Positions 46,485-56,395 are shown, counted from the stretch's first letter. The stretch is 64,000 bases of DNA from Verrucomicrobiota bacterium (GCA_030830965.1 JAURLX010000004.1:186001-250000); one strand, 5' to 3'. Notes: generated by a model not told the origin, from the sequence alone. A program made the numbers and translations.

Positions 46485-47996
46485 ATGAGCCACGCCCTGC
46501 CTCCGCCCTCCGGCGCGGCGGGCGGCCGGAGCCCCTACCGCTGCAGGGCCTTCGCAAGCCGTTCGGCGGGCGTGCTGCTGCACCCGACCTCGCTGGCGGG
46601 CGCGGGCCCCGTCGGCTCGCTGGGCGCCGAGGCCCGGGCGTTCGTGGACCTGCTCGCCGAGGCGGGGTTCGGCTGGTGGCAGGTATGCCCGCTCGGGCCG
46701 ACAGGCTACGGCGACTCGCCCTACCAGACGCTCTCGGTCTTCGCCGGCAACCCCTACCTGCTCGACCTTGAGGAGCTCGCCGCGGACGGGCTGCTGACCG
46801 CCACCGAGGTCGCTGATCTGAAACGCGGCGGCGAGGGCGACACCGACTACGGCGGGCTCTGGTCGCGATTGCGCCCCGCGCTCGACAAGGCGGCCGGCCG
46901 CGCCGCCACGGCCCTGCTCGCCGACCGCGGCTTCGCCTCCTTCCGCGAACGCGCCGAGCCGTGGCTCGGGGCGTGGTGCCGCTTCATGGCGCTGCGCGAG
47001 ACGCACGGCTTCCGCCCTCCCGCAGAATGGGACCGCGCCGCGCGGCCCGACCCGGCCGCGGCCGAGCGCGCCTCGGTCCTCCAGTTCCTCTTCGCCCGCC
47101 AGCTCGACCGGTTGCGCGCGCACGCCGCAGCCAAGGGCGTGCGCATCTTCGGCGACCAGCCGATCTACGTCTCGGCCGACGGCTGCGACGCATGGTCGCG
47201 GCCCGAACTCTTCGACCTCGACGCGGACGGACGGCCGCGGGCCGTGGCGGGGGTCCCGCCGGACTACTTCTGCGCCGACGGCCAGCTCTGGGGCAACCCG
47301 CTCTACCGGTGGGAGCGGCATGCGGCGGACGGCTTCGCCTGGTGGGGCTCGCGCGTGCGGCACGACCTCGGACGCTTCGACGCCGTGCGCATCGACCATT
47401 TCCGCGGGTTGCACGACTACTGGAGCGTGCCCGCGGGCGCGCAGGACGCCCGCGGAGGCGAGTGGCTGGACGGCCCGGGCATGGCCTTCCTCCGCGCGCT
47501 GGGCGACGCGCCCCTGGTCGCCGAAGACCTGGGCATGCTCTCACCAGGCGTCGAGGCGCTACGGAAGGAGGCGGGGCTGCCGGGAATGTCCGTGCTACAG
47601 TTCGGGTTCGGCGGCCCCAAGGCGGGCAACCCGCATCATCCGGAGAACGTCGCCGAGGATCGCGTCGCCTACACGGGCACGCACGACAATGACACCCTCG
47701 TCGGATGGCTCGCGACGCTAACGGAGGGCGAACGAGAGGCCCTCCGTGAGGCCTTCGGCGGCGAAGACCCAGGGGCGGCGGACCTGACCGGCTCCGTGCT
47801 GAGCTCGCCGGCCGTGGCGGCCTTCCTCCCTGCACAGGACCTGCTCGGCCTGGACGGGGCGGCGCGCTTCAACGCGCCCGGCCGGCCGGACGGCAACTGG
47901 CGCTGGCGCATGACCGCCGCCGACCGCGGACGCCTCGAGTCCGCCGCGCCGGCGCTGCGTGCGCGCCTGCGGGAGGCGCGCCGGCTCAGCGCGTGA
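46485..47996 (+). CDS. malQ: 4-alpha-glucanotransferase
   Basis: GH77 enzyme disproportionating maltooligosaccharides in glycogen/maltose metabolism. It is 503 residues, the short plant/bacterial DPE1 type. Motifs: CPLGPTGYGDSPYQ, FGDQPIYVS, the nucleophile Asp in RFDAVRIDHFRG, acid/base Glu in VAEDLGML and Asp in GTHDNDTLVGW. Its last 11 bases overlap the end of ettA on the other strand. Confidence 0.95.
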   Translation: MSHALPPPSGAAGGRSPYRCRAFASRSAGVLLHPTSLAGAGPVGSLGAEARAFVDLLAEAGFGWWQVCPLGPTGYGDSPYQTLSVFAGNPYLLDLEELAADGLLTATEVADLKRGGEGDTDYGGLWSRLRPALDKAAGRAATALLADRGFASFRERAEPWLGAWCRFMALRETHGFRPPAEWDRAARPDPAAAERASVLQFLFARQLDRLRAHAAAKGVRIFGDQPIYVSADGCDAWSRPELFDLDADGRPRAVAGVPPDYFCADGQLWGNPLYRWERHAADGFAWWGSRVRHDLGRFDAVRIDHFRGLHDYWSVPAGAQDARGGEWLDGPGMAFLRALGDAPLVAEDLGMLSPGVEALRKEAGLPGMSVLQFGFGGPKAGNPHHPENVAEDRVAYTGTHDNDTLVGWLATLTEGEREALREAFGGEDPGAADLTGSVLSSPAVAAFLPAQDLLGLDGAARFNAPGRPDGNWRWRMTAADRGRLESAAPALRARLREARRLSA

Positions 47997-49662
47997 AGCG
48001 GCGGTACTTCGGGCGGCGCGGCGTGTCGGACTCGAGCCCGAGCCGCCGTCGCCGGTCCTCCAGGTAGTCGGCGTAATTCCCCTCGTGCCAGACCACGCGA
48101 CTGTCGCCCTCGAAGGCCATGATATGGGTGGCGACGCGGTCCAGGAACCAGCGGTCGTGCGTCACGATGACCGCGCAGCCCGCGAACCCTTCGAGCGCAT
48201 CCTCCAGGGCGCGGATCGTGTTCACGTCGAGGTCGTTGGTCGGTTCGTCGAGCAGCAGCACGTTGGCGCCGGACTTGATGAGGCGGGCCAGATGGATGCG
48301 GTTGCGCTCGCCGCCCGACATCACCCCGACCTTGCGCTGCTGGACGTCGCCCGTGAAACCGAAGCGCGCCGCGTAGGCGCGGGCCGGCACCGTCACCTTG
48401 CCGAGGTGCACCATCTCCTGGCCGTCGGAAATGGCCGACCAGAGCGGAGCCTCCGCGGGCAGCGCATCACGGGTCTGGTCCACGTAGGCGATCTTCACCG
48501 TGTCGCCGAGCGTGAGCGTGCCGGCGTCGGGCCGCTCCTGCCCGGTGATCATGCGGAAGAGCGTCGTCTTGCCCACGCCGTTAGGCCCGATGACGCCGAC
48601 GATGCCGCCGGCGGGCAGCGAGAAGTTCACATCCTCCATGAGGAGCCGTTCGCCGTAGCCCTTCGCCAGCCCGCGGGCCTCGATGACCGCGCCGCCGAGC
48701 CGGGGGCCGGGCGGGATCCAGATCTCGGCGGCCTTTTCAAGCTGGCCCTGGTCCTGCGCGAGCATCTGCTCATACGCGCGAAGGCGGGCCTTGTTCTTGG
48801 CCACGCGCGCCTTGGGCGACGAGGCGGCCCATTCCCGCTCACGCTCCATCGAGCGGGAGCGCGCGGCGGACTGCTTCTCCTCGGCCTCGAGCCGCTTGCG
48901 CTTCTGCTCGAGCCAGGAGGAGTAGTTGCCCTTCCAGGGGATGCCGCGTCCGCGGTCCAGCTCCAGGATCCAGCCGGCGACGTTGTCGAGGAAGTAACGG
49001 TCGTGCGTGATGGCGATGACCGTCCCCTTGTAGCCCTGGAGATGGCGTTCCAGCCAGGCGACCGTGTCGGCGTCGAGGTGGTTGGTGGGCTCATCGAGCA
49101 GAAGGATGTCCGGCTCCATCAGCAGGAGGCGGCAGAGCGCCACGCGACGCTTCTCGCCGCCGGAGAGCGAGGACACCAAGGCGTCGCCCGGAGGGCAGCG
49201 CAGGGCGTCCATCGCCATCTCGATGCGTGAGTCGAGGTCCCAGCCGCCCTTCGTGTCCAGGATCGCCTGGATCTCGGCCTGGCGGGCCAGGATGCGCTCC
49301 TGCTCCTTTGCGTCGTCCGTCTCCGAGACCTTCACGAACGTGTCATCATACTCGTCCAGCAGCGCCTTCATCGGGCCCGCGGCCTGCATCACGCACGCCT
49401 GCACCGTGAGCCGCTCGTCGAGACGCGGCTCCTGGGCGAGGTAACCGAGCGCGTAGCCGGGCACCTGGCTGATCTCGCCGTCGAACTCCTTGTCTTCGCC
49501 GGCCATGATGCGCAGCAGGGTCGACTTGCCCGAGCCGTTGAGCCCGAGCACCCCGATCTTGGCGCCGTAGTAGTAGGAGAGGGAGATGTCGCGGAAGACC
49601 GGCTTGCGCTCGAAGTGCTTCGTCACCCCGGTCATCGTGAAGATCACCTTTTCGTCGGCCAT
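47986..49662 (-). CDS. ettA: Energy-dependent translational throttle protein EttA (ABC-F)
   Basis: Cytoplasmic ABC-F ATPase binding the ribosomal E site and gating elongation by ATP level. It is 558 residues with two ABC domains: LNGSGKSTLLRIMAG and GPNGVGKTTLFRMITG Walker A sites, signature motifs SLSGGEKRRVA and VMSGGERNRIHLA, and a charged linker with SSPKARVAKNKARL. I start at ATG 49662 (ADEKVIFTM); the longer open frame crosses the nusA promoter region. A minus-strand CGCTTGCC box lies at 49699-49692. Confidence 0.94.
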   Translation of the reverse strand: MADEKVIFTMTGVTKHFERKPVFRDISLSYYYGAKIGVLGLNGSGKSTLLRIMAGEDKEFDGEISQVPGYALGYLAQEPRLDERLTVQACVMQAAGPMKALLDEYDDTFVKVSETDDAKEQERILARQAEIQAILDTKGGWDLDSRIEMAMDALRCPPGDALVSSLSGGEKRRVALCRLLLMEPDILLLDEPTNHLDADTVAWLERHLQGYKGTVIAITHDRYFLDNVAGWILELDRGRGIPWKGNYSSWLEQKRKRLEAEEKQSAARSRSMEREREWAASSPKARVAKNKARLRAYEQMLAQDQGQLEKAAEIWIPPGPRLGGAVIEARGLAKGYGERLLMEDVNFSLPAGGIVGVIGPNGVGKTTLFRMITGQERPDAGTLTLGDTVKIAYVDQTRDALPAEAPLWSAISDGQEMVHLGKVTVPARAYAARFGFTGDVQQRKVGVMSGGERNRIHLARLIKSGANVLLLDEPTNDLDVNTIRALEDALEGFAGCAVIVTHDRWFLDRVATHIMAFEGDSRVVWHEGNYADYLEDRRRRLGLESDTPRRPKYRRFTR

Positions 49663-49726
49663 GCGCACAGCGTCCCGAGCCGGCGCCCGGGGGCAAGCGG
49701 AACCCGGGGTCGACCTAGGTGCGGCC

Positions 49727-49755
49727 TTGACATCGCCCCCGTCGCCGCCAGATTC
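49727..49755 (+). promoter_or_regulatory. Promoter of nusA-infB-rbfA
   Basis: TTGACA at 49727-49732, then AGATTC at 49750-49755 (17-base spacer). Predicted start near 49761 gives a leader of about 75 bases containing a terminator. Confidence 0.5.
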
Positions 49756-49764
49756 GGAAACAGT

Positions 49765-49782
49765 CACCTTTTCACAGAGGTG
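49765..49782 (+). promoter_or_regulatory. Possible antiterminator hairpin in the nusA leader
   Basis: CACCT (49765-49769) can pair with AGGTG (49778-49782), which would occupy the first bases of the terminator's left arm. The two structures are mutually exclusive. Short stem, so tentative. Confidence 0.35.
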
Positions 49783-49807
49783 GGTCCTGCCAGGACCCGC
49801 CTTTTTT
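49779..49807 (+). terminator. Intrinsic terminator/attenuator in the nusA leader
   Basis: Nine-base arms GGTGGGTCC (49779-49787) and GGACCCGCC (49793-49801, one G-U) around loop TGCCA, followed by six Ts (49802-49807). It lies 29 bases before the nusA ATG. No plus-strand gene ends nearby (malQ stops at 47996, with ettA opposite in between), so it can only act on the nusA leader transcript. Confidence 0.8.
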
Positions 49808-49836
49808 GTCCCCACTTCCATCCCACCGCACCCACC

Positions 49837-51090
49837 ATGAGCAGCAGCGTAGACATCAAGCCCTTCCTACAGTACCTCGAGAAGGAGAAGCGCATCTCCC
49901 GCGAGGAGGCCTGCGAAATGATCAAAGAGGCCATCCGCAGCTCCGTCGAGAAGTCCATCATGGCCGGCCACAACGTGGAGGTCGAGGCCGACCCCGCCTC
50001 CGGCAAGCTCGAGGCCTTCATCCAGCTCCGCGTGACCGACTCCGTCTCCAACGAGAAGACCGAGATCAACACCGTCCTGGCGCGCGAAATCAAGGAGGAC
50101 GCCGCGGTCGGCGAGTTCATCCGCAAGCCCATCCCGGTCTCCGACCTCGGCCGCATCGCCGCCAAGACCACCCAGCAGCTCATCAACCAGAAGCTCCGCA
50201 AGATCGAGAAGGACCAGGTCTTCGCCGAGTACAAGGACAAGGTCGGCGACATCGTCACCGGCACCGTGCGCCGCACCGAGCGCGGCAACGTGGTGATCGA
50301 ACTCGGCTCCGCCGAGGCCGTGCTCACCCAACGCGAGCGCTGCTACGGCGACGAGTTCCGCACCGGAGACCGCATCCGCTGCCTGCTCAAGGAGATCAAG
50401 GACGACCCGCAGCGCGGCCGTGAGTTCGTGCTCTCACGCTCCGCCGACGATTTCGTCCGCCGCCTGCTCCAGCTCGAGGTGGCCGAGATCGCCGACGGGA
50501 CCGTCGAGGTGCGCAAGCTCGCGCGGGACGCCGGCTACCGCACCAAGGTGGCCGTCCATTCCAAGGACCCCAAGGTCGACCCTGTAGGCGCCTGCGTCGG
50601 CGCCCGTGGCGCCCGCGTCCGCAACATCGTCAAGGAGCTCGGCGGCGAGAAGATCGACATCATCCGCTGGCACGACGAGCCCCTCAAGCTGCTCGAGGAG
50701 GCCATCCGGCCCGCCCGTCCGCGCAACGTGCGCGTAGACGAATCCAGGCACATCATCCATTTCGAGGTCGAGGACGAGGACATGCGCATCGCCATCGGCA
50801 GCAAGGGGCGCAACGCCCGCCTGACGAGCAAGCTCATGGGCTGGGGCCTGGACATCTCCAAGGCCAGCAACGCGCCCGAGTCCCAGGAGCAGCAGCTCGG
50901 CGAACGCGCGACCCGCATGAGCGAGCAGCTCGGCCTGCCCTTCGAGCTGGTGGCCAAGTTCGTCGCCCTGGGGATCTCCGACCTCGGCGCCGTCGCCGGC
51001 GCCAGCCTCGCCGACTTCGAGGGAACGGACATCACGCCGGAGGAGGCCGAATCCTTCCTGGCCGCCGTGGCCAAGGCGACCCAGGCCTGA
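49837..51090 (+). CDS. nusA: Transcription termination/antitermination protein NusA
   Basis: RNA polymerase-binding elongation factor. It is 417 residues: N-terminal polymerase-binding domain (about 1-130), S1 domain (KVGDIVTGTVRRTERGNVVI, about 132-200), KH1 and KH2 (VGACVGARGARVRNI, AIGSKGRNARLTSKL), then a short helix-hairpin-like tail without the acidic repeats of E. coli. The ATG 49837 has no good Shine-Dalgarno; CCCACC just before it is complementary to GGTGGG at 49779-49784. No rimP precedes it. infB follows 34 bases downstream. Confidence 0.95.
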   Translation: MSSSVDIKPFLQYLEKEKRISREEACEMIKEAIRSSVEKSIMAGHNVEVEADPASGKLEAFIQLRVTDSVSNEKTEINTVLAREIKEDAAVGEFIRKPIPVSDLGRIAAKTTQQLINQKLRKIEKDQVFAEYKDKVGDIVTGTVRRTERGNVVIELGSAEAVLTQRERCYGDEFRTGDRIRCLLKEIKDDPQRGREFVLSRSADDFVRRLLQLEVAEIADGTVEVRKLARDAGYRTKVAVHSKDPKVDPVGACVGARGARVRNIVKELGGEKIDIIRWHDEPLKLLEEAIRPARPRNVRVDESRHIIHFEVEDEDMRIAIGSKGRNARLTSKLMGWGLDISKASNAPESQEQQLGERATRMSEQLGLPFELVAKFVALGISDLGAVAGASLADFEGTDITPEEAESFLAAVAKATQA

Positions 51091-51124
51091 GCCCGGACCC
51101 TCCCATCCTCCGAACAGACGACGC

Positions 51125-53521
51125 ATGACCGAAAAGAAGAAGAAGCCCGAAGGCGGCGCCAAGAAGGCGACGACGGCCCGTTACAACGACGTGGCCAAGG
51201 AGCTCGGCGTCGAGGTCAAGGCGCTGCTCGCACTTGTCGAGCAGTTCGTTGACGCGCATCCGGACTTCAAGGACTACGTCTACAACGACGGCAAGAAGCC
51301 GGCAGCGTCCAACAACTTCCCGAAGTTCATCCGTGACGACTTCATGAAGTTCGCCGGAGACAAGCTGCCGCAGAAGGCCTCCGAGCCGGAGCCCGAGCCG
51401 GTCAAGCCCGAGCCGGTCAAGCCTGAGCCGGCCAAGCCTGAGCCGGCCGCCACGGCCCCCGTGCCCGCGAAGCCCGCGCCCGCCCCTTCCCCGACCCTGC
51501 GCCCGACGACGACTGCCCAGCCCTCCCGGCCGCCCTCGCCCCCTCCGATGCCGCCCCGTCCGGCGACGCCGCGCGCCGACCTACCCCCGGTGCTGGTCAC
51601 TCCCAGCACGCCGGCCTCACGGCCCGCCTCGCCGCCTCCGGTGGTGCGGGCGCCCGTGACCCCGGTCATCGGCCGGCCCGCCGCCACGGGAGCCGTGGCG
51701 CCTGGCAGCAAGGGCAGCCTCACGGTACGCCCGCCGATCGTCGTCCGCGACTTCGCCATCGCCCTCAACCTGAAGCCCTTCCAGGTCATCGGATCCCTGA
51801 TGGAGTTCGGCAAGGTCGTGAGCACGACCTCGGTCATCGAAGAGGCCGACGCGCGGAAAGTCGCCGAGCGCCACGGCTACATCCTCGAGATCCGTCACCG
51901 CGGCGAGGGCGTGCAGCCGGTCAAGAAGGAGGAGAAGCCCAACGAGGACGACCCGGCGCTGATGACGCCCCGCCCGCCGGTCGTCTGCGTCCTCGGCCAT
52001 GTGGACCACGGCAAGACCACCCTGCTCGACTTCTTCCGCAAGTCCAACGTCGTCGCCGGCGAGGCGGGCGGCATCACGCAGCACATCGGCGCCTACGCCG
52101 TGGGCTACCAGGGCGAGAAGCCCGAGTACAAGGGGCGCACCGTGACCTTCCTCGACACGCCCGGCCACGCCGCCTTCGCCAAGATGCGCGAACGAGGCGC
52201 CAGCGTCACCGACGTCGCGGTCCTTGTCGTGGCGGCCGACGACGGCTTCATGCCGCAGACGGAGGAGGCCCTCAAGTTCGCCCAGAAGCACGCGGGGGCC
52301 ATCGTCTGCGCCATCAACAAGGTCGACGCCAAGGGGGCCAACTTGGACCGCGTGAAGCAGCAGATGCAGCAGCGCGGCATCACCCCCGAGGACTGGGGCG
52401 GCGAGACGATCACGAACGCCGTCTCGGCGCTGAAGGGCAGCGGGATGAACGAGCTGATCGAGTCCATCCTCCTTCAGGCCGAAGTCCTGGACCTCAAGGC
52501 CAACCCCAAGTGCCCCGCCCAGGGCGTGGTCATCGAATCCCAGATGGAGACCGGCCGCGGCCCGACCGCGACGGTCATCGTCCAGAAGGGCACACTCAAG
52601 CCCGGGGATGCCTTCGTGTGCGGCGAGACCTGGTGCAAGGTGCGCGCGCTCATGGACGACCGCGGAGGCCGCCTGAACGCGGCCGCCCCGGGCGCGCCGG
52701 CGCTCGTGCTCGGCTGGGACGCCGTGCCGGCCCCGGGCAGCCGCTTCCAATGCGTCAAGAACGACCGCGCGGCCCGCGAGCTCGCGGAGGAAGCCGTGCA
52801 GGAGGCCCGCAAGGCCGCCGAGGCACGCGGCTCCGCCCCCGCGCCCTCCGGGCCGGCGGGCATGTCGGACCTCGACCGCCTCATGGCCGCGCTGGAGAAG
52901 GACAAGGAGAAGATCCTCCGGGTGCTGCTCAAGGCCGACGTGAACGGCACGCTCGAGGCGCTCGACGGGTGTCTCCGCGAGATCAAGTCGGACAAGGTCC
53001 GCCTCGAGATCGTCGGCGGCTCGGTCGGGCCGGTCACCCAGGGCGACGTCGCCCTCGCGGAGGCCGCCAGGGCCTCCATCGTGGCCTTTGATACGAAGCT
53101 GGAGAACGGCGTGCAGGCGCAGTTGAAGCGCGGCGGCGTGCGGGTCGTCTCCCACGACATCATCTACGAGCTCATCACGCTCGTGAAGGAGGCCATGGCG
53201 GAGCTTCTCGACCCCGAGGTGCGGGAGAACCGTCTCGGCGCGGCCGAAGTGAGGGCGGTGTTCCCGCTCGGCAAGGACCACCAGGTCGCAGGCTGCATGG
53301 TCACCGAGGGGCTCATCCGGCGCGGCGCGAGGGCGCGCCTCGTCCGCAAGGGCCAGGTCGTGCACCAGGGTCCGGTCGAGACGCTCCGCCGTTTCAAGGA
53401 CGACGCGTCCGAGGTCAAGGCGGGCTTCGAGTGCGGCATCAAGCTGGGCGGATACGACGACTACGCCGCGGGCGACGTCATCGAGGCCGTCGAGATGCTG
53501 CAGATCCGCCCCACGCTCTGA
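51125..53521 (+). CDS. infB: Translation initiation factor IF-2
   Basis: GTPase placing initiator tRNA on the 30S subunit. It is 798 residues: a lysine-rich N-terminus with a small helical domain (about 15-75), a long Pro/Ala/Glu linker (about 85-195) with KPEP repeats, an IF2-N-like domain (about 205-245), then the G domain with [14 protein letters not shown] near residue 290, [12 protein letters not shown], and NKVDA, followed by domains II-IV. It is in the nusA-infB-rbfA operon; rbfA starts 3 bases after the stop. Confidence 0.97.
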   Translation: MTEKKKKPEGGAKKATTARYNDVAKELGVEVKALLALVEQFVDAHPDFKDYVYNDGKKPAASNNFPKFIRDDFMKFAGDKLPQKASEPEPEPVKPEPVKPEPAKPEPAATAPVPAKPAPAPSPTLRPTTTAQPSRPPSPPPMPPRPATPRADLPPVLVTPSTPASRPASPPPVVRAPVTPVIGRPAATGAVAPGSKGSLTVRPPIVVRDFAIALNLKPFQVIGSLMEFGKVVSTTSVIEEADARKVAERHGYILEIRHRGEGVQPVKKEEKPNEDDPALMTPRPPVVCVLGHVDHGKTTLLDFFRKSNVVAGEAGGITQHIGAYAVGYQGEKPEYKGRTVTFLDTPGHAAFAKMRERGASVTDVAVLVVAADDGFMPQTEEALKFAQKHAGAIVCAINKVDAKGANLDRVKQQMQQRGITPEDWGGETITNAVSALKGSGMNELIESILLQAEVLDLKANPKCPAQGVVIESQMETGRGPTATVIVQKGTLKPGDAFVCGETWCKVRALMDDRGGRLNAAAPGAPALVLGWDAVPAPGSRFQCVKNDRAARELAEEAVQEARKAAEARGSAPAPSGPAGMSDLDRLMAALEKDKEKILRVLLKADVNGTLEALDGCLREIKSDKVRLEIVGGSVGPVTQGDVALAEAARASIVAFDTKLENGVQAQLKRGGVRVVSHDIIYELITLVKEAMAELLDPEVRENRLGAAEVRAVFPLGKDHQVAGCMVTEGLIRRGARARLVRKGQVVHQGPVETLRRFKDDASEVKAGFECGIKLGGYDDYAAGDVIEAVEMLQIRPTL
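51395..51448 (+). repeat. 15-base tandem repeat in the IF-2 linker
   Basis: Near-identical units GAGCCGGTCAAGCCC, GAGCCGGTCAAGCCT and GAGCCGGCCAAGCCT start at 51395, 51410 and 51425, with a partial fourth unit. They encode [10 protein letters not shown] repeats, a likely site of length variation between strains. Confidence 0.8.
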
Positions 53522-53524
53522 CCC

Positions 53525-53893
53525 ATGTCCCAGCGGCAGCTGCGCGTCGCCGAGCTCGTCCAGCGCGAGGTATCCCTCGCGCTGCGGCGGGGATGGACGG
53601 CCGAGGCGGCGCTCATCACCGTGACCCGCGCCTCGGTCTCCCCGGACCTGCGGCAGGTGCGCGTAGGCTACGCGGTCTCAGGCGACGCCGCCGCGGGCAA
53701 GGCGGCGCGCGCCCTCCTCCGCCGCATCCGCGGGGAGATCCGCTCGACCGTGGGCCGGACGCTGGGCCTGAAGAGCACGCCCGAACTGACCTTCGCCGAA
53801 GACGACGTCACGGGCGGCGTGGCGCGCGTGCAGGCGCTGCTGGACGAGATGTCCCGCAAGAAGCCGACCGACCGCGACGGGGATGGAGCCTGA
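53525..53893 (+). CDS. rbfA: Ribosome-binding factor A
   Basis: A 122-residue single KH-type domain protein needed for 30S maturation. Recognised by QRQLRVAELVQREVSLAL at the start, SPDLRQVRVGYAVSG and LGLKSTPELTFAEDD. It is the last canonical gene of the nusA operon; the stop is followed by the YHYH gene after 43 bases. Confidence 0.93.
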   Translation: MSQRQLRVAELVQREVSLALRRGWTAEAALITVTRASVSPDLRQVRVGYAVSGDAAAGKAARALLRRIRGEIRSTVGRTLGLKSTPELTFAEDDVTGGVARVQALLDEMSRKKPTDRDGDGA

Positions 53894-53936
53894 CCGGCCG
53901 GGTGAAACCCGAACGACAAGAGGGGGTTCCAAAGGC

Positions 53937-54821
53937 ATGCCGGCCCATCCCCTGACCGCCCTGCTGGCCTCGGCCTTCAGCCTGTCGGCGCTGCTGGGCG
54001 CGTCGCCTCCCCGTGTGGAGATCAGGACGCAGGCTGAATACCGCCTGCTGCTTTCCAACGGACTGCCCAACCACGAGACCGGTCGGTTCCCCAACCGCAA
54101 CAACCCCAATCCGATCGCGGAGATGAACTACATCTTCCGGATGCCGCTACGACCCCAGGTGGCACCGCGGCCGACTCCGACCGGCTTCGCATGGTTCGGC
54201 GTGGCCCTAAACGGCGTCCCTTTCGAACCCGGCACCCAGGAGTTCTGGAAGGAGGACCGGGAGTCCGGCTGGAACTATGAGGCGATGGGCGGGGCCTCCG
54301 ACCTCGGCATCGACCTGAGCCTGGCCCATGTGCAGCCCAACGGCGCCTACCACTACCACGGCTCGCCGAAAGCCCTGCTCCCCCTCCTCGGCGACGCGGG
54401 CAAGGACATGGTCCTCGTCGGCTGGGCCGCCGACGGCTTCCCGCTTTACGCCGGCCGCGGCTACCGCGACCCCATGGACCCGAAGAGCGGACTCAAGGAG
54501 ATGCGCCCAAGTTACAGGCTCAGGGCCGGGCTCAGGCCTGGGGAGCCGAAGGGGCCGGGCGGCAGGCATGACGGGAACTTCACGGAGGACTACGAGTACG
54601 TGCCCGGTCTGGGAGACCTCGATGAGTGCAACGGGCGCTTCGGCCTCACCCCGGAGTTCCCGCGCGGAACCTACCACTACTACGCGACCGCGTCCTTCCC
54701 CTACGTGTCGAGATTCTGGAAGGGGACCGCGGACATCACTTTCCAGAAGAAGGGCCCGCCCGCGGGCTCGCATCCCAGGAAGCCCCGGCGGCCGGACGAC
54801 CTCAAGGGCGAAGGCCCCTGA
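53937..54821 (+). CDS. Secreted YHYH-domain protein
   Basis: A 294-residue exported protein with a signal peptide (about residues 1-22) and a YHYH domain: LSNGLPNHETGRFPNRNNPN, NGAYHYHGSPKALL (the name motif, about residue 140), GWAADGFPLYAGRGY and PRGTYHYYATASFPYV. YHYH proteins are widespread in marine bacteria and eukaryotes with unknown function; the histidines look metal-binding. I start at ATG 53937, before the signal peptide. Possibly read through from the nusA operon. Confidence 0.85.
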   Translation: MPAHPLTALLASAFSLSALLGASPPRVEIRTQAEYRLLLSNGLPNHETGRFPNRNNPNPIAEMNYIFRMPLRPQVAPRPTPTGFAWFGVALNGVPFEPGTQEFWKEDRESGWNYEAMGGASDLGIDLSLAHVQPNGAYHYHGSPKALLPLLGDAGKDMVLVGWAADGFPLYAGRGYRDPMDPKSGLKEMRPSYRLRAGLRPGEPKGPGGRHDGNFTEDYEYVPGLGDLDECNGRFGLTPEFPRGTYHYYATASFPYVSRFWKGTADITFQKKGPPAGSHPRKPRRPDDLKGEGP

Positions 54822-54833
54822 GGGGACGCGCCC

Positions 54834-55907
54834 TCACGCCGTCGGCGGCCCGGCCTCGGGGAAGTCCCGCAGGGCCTCGCGCACCGCGGCGGCCCGGCGC
54901 ACGTCGCGGGCGTCGCTGTCAAGTTCGGCTCCGACGAGCGCCTGCACATGGGCGGGCTGGCCCTCGATCATCAGGCGATCGACCGTGGAGCGTCGCTCCT
55001 CGGGGAGGCATCCCATGTCGCAGGCGAGCCGGAGGAGCGAGAGCATGTTCATCGACTCCGCGCTGGTGAGCAGACGGGCATGGCGCAGCAGTCCGAGGGC
55101 GCGCGCGGCGCGGTCGACGAACTTCTCGCCCTCGTCCGCGGCAAGCCGGCGACGGGCGTTCCACTCCTGCTCCACGACATGCTTGATCCAGCCCGCAAGA
55201 TGCCTGCGGATCTCCTCCTCCGAACGACCGAGCGTCTGCTGGTTGGAGATCTGGAACACGTTGCCGACGGCCTCGGTACCCTCCCCCAGCCAGCCCCGCA
55301 CGGCGAGGCCGTCCTGGCCGAGACCGCGCGCGACCTTGTCCATGTGGCCGGACAGACAGAGCCCCGGCAGATGGAGCATGGCGGAGGCGCGCAGGCCGGT
55401 GCCGACGTTGGTCGGGCAGGCGGTCAGGTACCCGAGGCGCTCGGAGAAGGCGAACCCGAGCCGCGGGGCGAGCGCGTCGTCCAGCTGCTCCGCGATCTGC
55501 CAGGCGCTGGCGAGATGCCAGCCTGCCTTCACGACCTGGATGCGCAGATGGTCCTCCTCGTTGACCATCACGGAGCAGGTCTGGTCGCGGCTGATGACCG
55601 CCGCCCCGGCCTTGCCGGCGGCGAGCTCCTTCGAGACGAGGTGACGCTCCACCAGCACGGTACGGTCGAGGTCGGCCAGCTCCGCCATGCGCAGGACATG
55701 GCCGCGGCGGAACCGGGGGAGCGCGACGAGCGAACGCAGGCAACGCTCCGCGACTTCTTCACGCTGGGCTGGCTTGGACCAACCTGGGAAGGGGAGCCCG
55801 GACAGATTGCGGGCGAGCCGGATGCGCGTGCTCAGCACCACGGGCTGCTGGGCGCCGAGCATGTGGGTGAGCTCGTTCTCGGCCTGGAGGATGTCGCGGA
55901 CGGACAT
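54834..55907 (-). CDS. mcsB: Protein arginine kinase McsB-like
   Basis: Phosphagen-kinase-fold enzyme that phosphorylates protein arginines, marking them for ClpCP in Firmicutes. It is 357 residues, full length. Visible motifs: STRIRLARNLSGLPFPGW, NEEDHLRIQV, the catalytic-Cys block TACPTNVGTGLRAS, and a C-terminal RDVRRA (about 334-339) fitting the RDxxRA phospho-arginine pocket of McsB. Its start lies two bases after the mcsA stop. The presence of both the kinase core and the pArg pocket argues against a creatine/arginine kinase of metabolism. Confidence 0.9.
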   Translation of the reverse strand: MSVRDILQAENELTHMLGAQQPVVLSTRIRLARNLSGLPFPGWSKPAQREEVAERCLRSLVALPRFRRGHVLRMAELADLDRTVLVERHLVSKELAAGKAGAAVISRDQTCSVMVNEEDHLRIQVVKAGWHLASAWQIAEQLDDALAPRLGFAFSERLGYLTACPTNVGTGLRASAMLHLPGLCLSGHMDKVARGLGQDGLAVRGWLGEGTEAVGNVFQISNQQTLGRSEEEIRRHLAGWIKHVVEQEWNARRRLAADEGEKFVDRAARALGLLRHARLLTSAESMNMLSLLRLACDMGCLPEERRSTVDRLMIEGQPAHVQALVGAELDSDARDVRRAAAVREALRDFPEAGPPTA

Positions 55908-55909
55908 GG

Positions 55910-56395
55910 TCAGGAGCTCTTGACGACGGCCTCGAGGCGCAGGATCTCGTCCCGCAGCCGGGCGGCCGTCTCGAACGCCTCGGCCTTGACGGCGGCCTCG
56001 AGCTCGCGCCGGGCCGACTCGAGACGGACGCGTGCCGGGCCGGCGGCCCCGGACGAGCCGGCGGGCGCACGGCCCTGATGCGCGGCGTCGTGCTGGACCT
56101 TGGAGAGCAGCCCGCCGAGGGCATCGGCGAAGACGGTCCAGCAGGCGGGGCAGCCGAGCCGTCCGCGCTTGCGGAAGTCGACGTCGGTGAAGCCGCAGGC
56201 GGGGCAGACGATGGCGGCGGGCGCCGAAGGGGCGGCGAGCGCGTCCGCGAGCTTGAACACGGAGGGGTCGGTCGCGCCGCCCTTCTGGGCGCAGGCGTCG
56301 CAGAGATGCACCTTGGTGAACTTACCGGCGTCGATCTGGGTGAGGTCGACGGTGGCGGGCTGGCCGCAAATGGAGCATCGAGAGGAGTCGCCCAT
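55910..56395 (-). CDS. mcsA: McsA-like zinc-finger/UVR activator of the arginine kinase
   Basis: A 161-residue protein with four CxxC pairs (Cys7/10, 32/35, 64/67, 82/85), forming two zinc sites as in McsA, then a linker and a C-terminal UVR motif (about residues 120-155, RRELEAAVKAEAFETAARLR). McsA activates McsB and docks on ClpC. It directly precedes mcsB in the Firmicutes order; ctsR is absent. A TTGCCA-N16-TTTGCT promoter lies just upstream. Confidence 0.88.
   Translation of the reverse strand: MGDSSRCSICGQPATVDLTQIDAGKFTKVHLCDACAQKGGATDPSVFKLADALAAPSAPAAIVCPACGFTDVDFRKRGRLGCPACWTVFADALGGLLSKVQHDAAHQGRAPAGSSGAAGPARVRLESARRELEAAVKAEAFETAARLRDEILRLEAVVKSS

Noticed and set aside
49692-49699. 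Full promoter for ettA
   Set aside because: A CGCTTGCC box is present but no acceptable -10 at 16-18 bases; kept only as a member of the motif set.
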